Source of the DNA: Caldithrix sp.
GTDB taxonomy: Bacteria; KSB1; UBA2214; DYKH01
Length of the DNA: 7,645 nucleotides
Assembly (NCBI GenBank): GCA_020722685.1
Contig: DYKH01000219.1
Coordinates: forward strand, 1 to 7,645
Reading direction: 5' to 3'
Position numbers and translations under genes: made by a program. Below the pieces are notes generated by a model. It did not search any database and was not told the origin of the DNA. It was given only the letters and a program-made list of their open reading frames with translations. Shown piece after piece: positions 6,935 through 7,645 of the stretch. Numbering within the stretch: the first letter of the stretch is position 1; every line of letters begins with the position of its first letter.

Positions 6935-7396
6935 TCACATAGGTAGGTGGCGTGCGGGTAAGCTCTGCACTGGAACGTCACGCAGATTTGTTCCAGACAA
7001 CAGAAGAATTGATTCATAGGTTTCAAATAACGTATGATGGATTGAGTCGAGATCATCAAGCATGACCTATCGACCCTCTTCGGAGTTGCGAAGAAAATTG
7101 TGTTGCCTAAAGAATGAGTGCGCAAGGCGATTCCGCTCGGTTAGGGCTTTTGACAAGAGTTCTTCTAAGCTGCTGATTGAATCAACTGCGCAATTAGCGT
7201 TCTTGATTAGCTGCCCTAGTGTTTGCCGATTAATCCTCGCAACAGGCTGAGATGCCCGATTTAGATTGGGATTCGTAACCAAATCGGCGTCGACGACGCC
7301 ATGCACTATCAGTAGGTTGCCAATTTGAGTCTCAAGCAACTGGGCTGCTTTAGAAACTTCACTGTACTTACGATATACGTCCTCTAAACTTGGCAC
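6935..7396 (-). pseudogene. HEPN-like gene interrupted by an in-frame TAG
   Basis: This is the full locus of the minus-strand HEPN-like gene. The frame from GTG at 7396 meets TAG at 7069-7067. With no change of frame it then continues for 43 codons (VMLDDLDSIHHTLFETYESI, then LLLSGTNLRD and on) to a TGA at 6937-6935. The continuation reads as an amphipathic helix and does not look like random sequence. The total would be 153 residues. A single C-to-T change (CAG glutamine to TAG) would explain the break. It could be a recent pseudogene, a sequencing error, a viable truncation, or amber suppression. gltD also ends in TAG at its normal place, which argues against a recoded genome. Confidence 0.5.
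7067..7396 (-). CDS. HEPN-like small protein, 109 aa as encoded
   Basis: This is the part translated if the TAG is a stop. The start is GTG (7396-7394) with GAGGAG four to five bases upstream. The next in-frame codon set upstream contains a TGA, so no earlier start exists. The protein looks wholly helical, opening with a heptad-like LEDVYRKYSEVSKAAQLLE. Near the C-terminus RNRLAHSFF (88-96) gives R88-x4-H93 with Asn after the Arg. This is the R-x4-6-H motif of HEPN domains, many of which are RNases in toxin-antitoxin and defence systems and others of which are inactive. I see no transmembrane segment or signal peptide. The motif is seen directly; the HEPN assignment is inferred from a short motif plus helical character. 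No nucleotidyltransferase (MNT) partner is visible in the window. Confidence 0.55.
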   Translation of the reverse strand: MPSLEDVYRKYSEVSKAAQLLETQIGNLLIVHGVVDADLVTNPNLNRASQPVARINRQTLGQLIKNANCAVDSISSLEELLSKALTERNRLAHSFFRQHNFLRNSEEGR

Positions 7397-7405
7397 TATC
7401 TCTCC

Positions 7406-7516
7406 TCAGTTCTCCCAAAGCGTATTGACCCGCGGCGGATGCGCTGCCTCATACGCCTGCACTCGCATTCCTGACACTAATGAAAGGAGGACCCAAATTT
7501 TATGCACTTTGACCAT
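7406..7516 (-). CDS. Small ORF, 36 aa, with hydrophobic N-terminus
   Basis: The ATG at 7516-7514 has a full AAGGAG (7528-7523) six bases upstream. A second in-frame ATG at 7531 would add five residues but has no RBS. The product starts MVKVHKIWVLLSLVSG: positive residues, then a hydrophobic run, then a possible signal-peptidase site after VQA. A short polar tail follows (YEAAHPPRVNTLWEN). Its TGA (7408-7406) overlaps the GAGGAG of the HEPN-like gene, whose GTG begins nine bases later, so the two are probably translationally coupled. I recognise no family. It could be a small secreted or membrane peptide, a leader peptide, or a decayed gene end. It is too short for composition to settle the question. 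Confidence 0.4.
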   Translation of the reverse strand: MVKVHKIWVLLSLVSGMRVQAYEAAHPPRVNTLWEN

Positions 7517-7542
7517 ATCTCTCTCCTTCATAAGCGATATGA

Positions 7543-7645
7543 CTTATTGAATACCAACAGCTAATCGCTGAAAAGCATCAGCCGGGATTGAGCATAAAAG
7601 AATTGGCAAAAAGCTGGAGCCGATAAGATGGCATTATGGAAGCGC
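7543..7645 (+). pseudogene. Helix-turn-helix-like fragment, frameshifted, cut by window edge
   Basis: A plus-strand frame from 7543 (after a TGA at 7540-7542) reads LIEYQQLIAEKHQPGLSIKE, then LAKSWSR, and stops at TAA (7624-7626). Skipping the single T at 7624 restores an open frame reading KMALWKR to the window end. Joined, LSIKELAKSWSR and KMALWKR resemble a helix-turn-helix of the transposase or regulator type. No good start codon precedes it. An alternative is that a new gene begins at ATG 7628 with GGAG at 7616-7619. The call rests on about 35 residues. Confidence 0.25.

Noticed and set aside
6600..7069. TAG recoding (amber read as an amino acid)
   Set aside because: gltD ends in TAG exactly where the family ends, so TAG works as a stop in this genome. 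Only the HEPN-like gene suggests otherwise, and one mutation explains it.
6922..7125. 67-aa minus-strand frame overlapping the HEPN-like locus
   Set aside because: It is in a different frame from the HEPN-like protein, is rich in Cys and aromatic residues without pattern, and the same DNA is better explained by the HEPN frame continuing past the TAG.
1..7645. CRISPR array, tRNA or rRNA
   Set aside because: I saw no regularly spaced repeats, no tRNA cloverleaf with the T-loop signature, and no rRNA core sequence.

Overview
The window is a bacterial chromosome segment built around one complete, intact operon for NADPH-dependent glutamate synthase (GOGAT): gltB (605-5182, +) and gltD (5175-6602, +). 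The two genes overlap by 8 bases and the gltD ribosome binding site lies inside the end of gltB. All expected cofactor and catalytic motifs are present, so this part is ordinary nitrogen-assimilation metabolism. Coding DNA is moderately GC-rich and the flanks are visibly AT-richer. Purine-rich Shine-Dalgarno sites and separate large and small GOGAT subunits fit a bacterium. I cannot name the phylum from sequence alone.

Left flank (1-604): no complete gene. The first 62 bases may hold the start of a divergent minus-strand gene. A perfect 12-bp inverted repeat (63-102) follows, then a good extended -10 promoter (150-177). After it comes a leader of about 420 nt before gltB, with several stacked hairpins and alternative pairings. 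This leader could be a regulatory RNA for the operon, but that rests on pairing read by eye.

Right flank (6603-7645): this accessory stretch holds the more unusual material. A short non-autonomous insertion (MITE-like, 6648-6778) has 15-bp imperfect terminal inverted repeats, an 8-bp direct repeat on both sides, and two oppositely facing GTAGGAG-headed hairpins inside. Next is a rho-independent terminator pointing left (minus strand). It serves a minus-strand unit of two genes: a 36-aa small ORF with a strong RBS (7406-7516), and an HEPN-like small protein gene (start 7396). The HEPN-like frame is cut by one in-frame TAG after 109 residues and then stays open, protein-like, for 43 more codons. 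At the right edge a helix-turn-helix-like fragment with an apparent frameshift runs out of the window.

How it works together: GltD takes electrons from NADPH and passes them through FAD and Fe-S clusters to GltB. GltB hydrolyses glutamine at its N-terminal Cys, channels the ammonia to the FMN site, and forms glutamate from 2-oxoglutarate. The right-flank genes converge on the operon and show no functional link to it. They look like accessory, partly decayed cargo.
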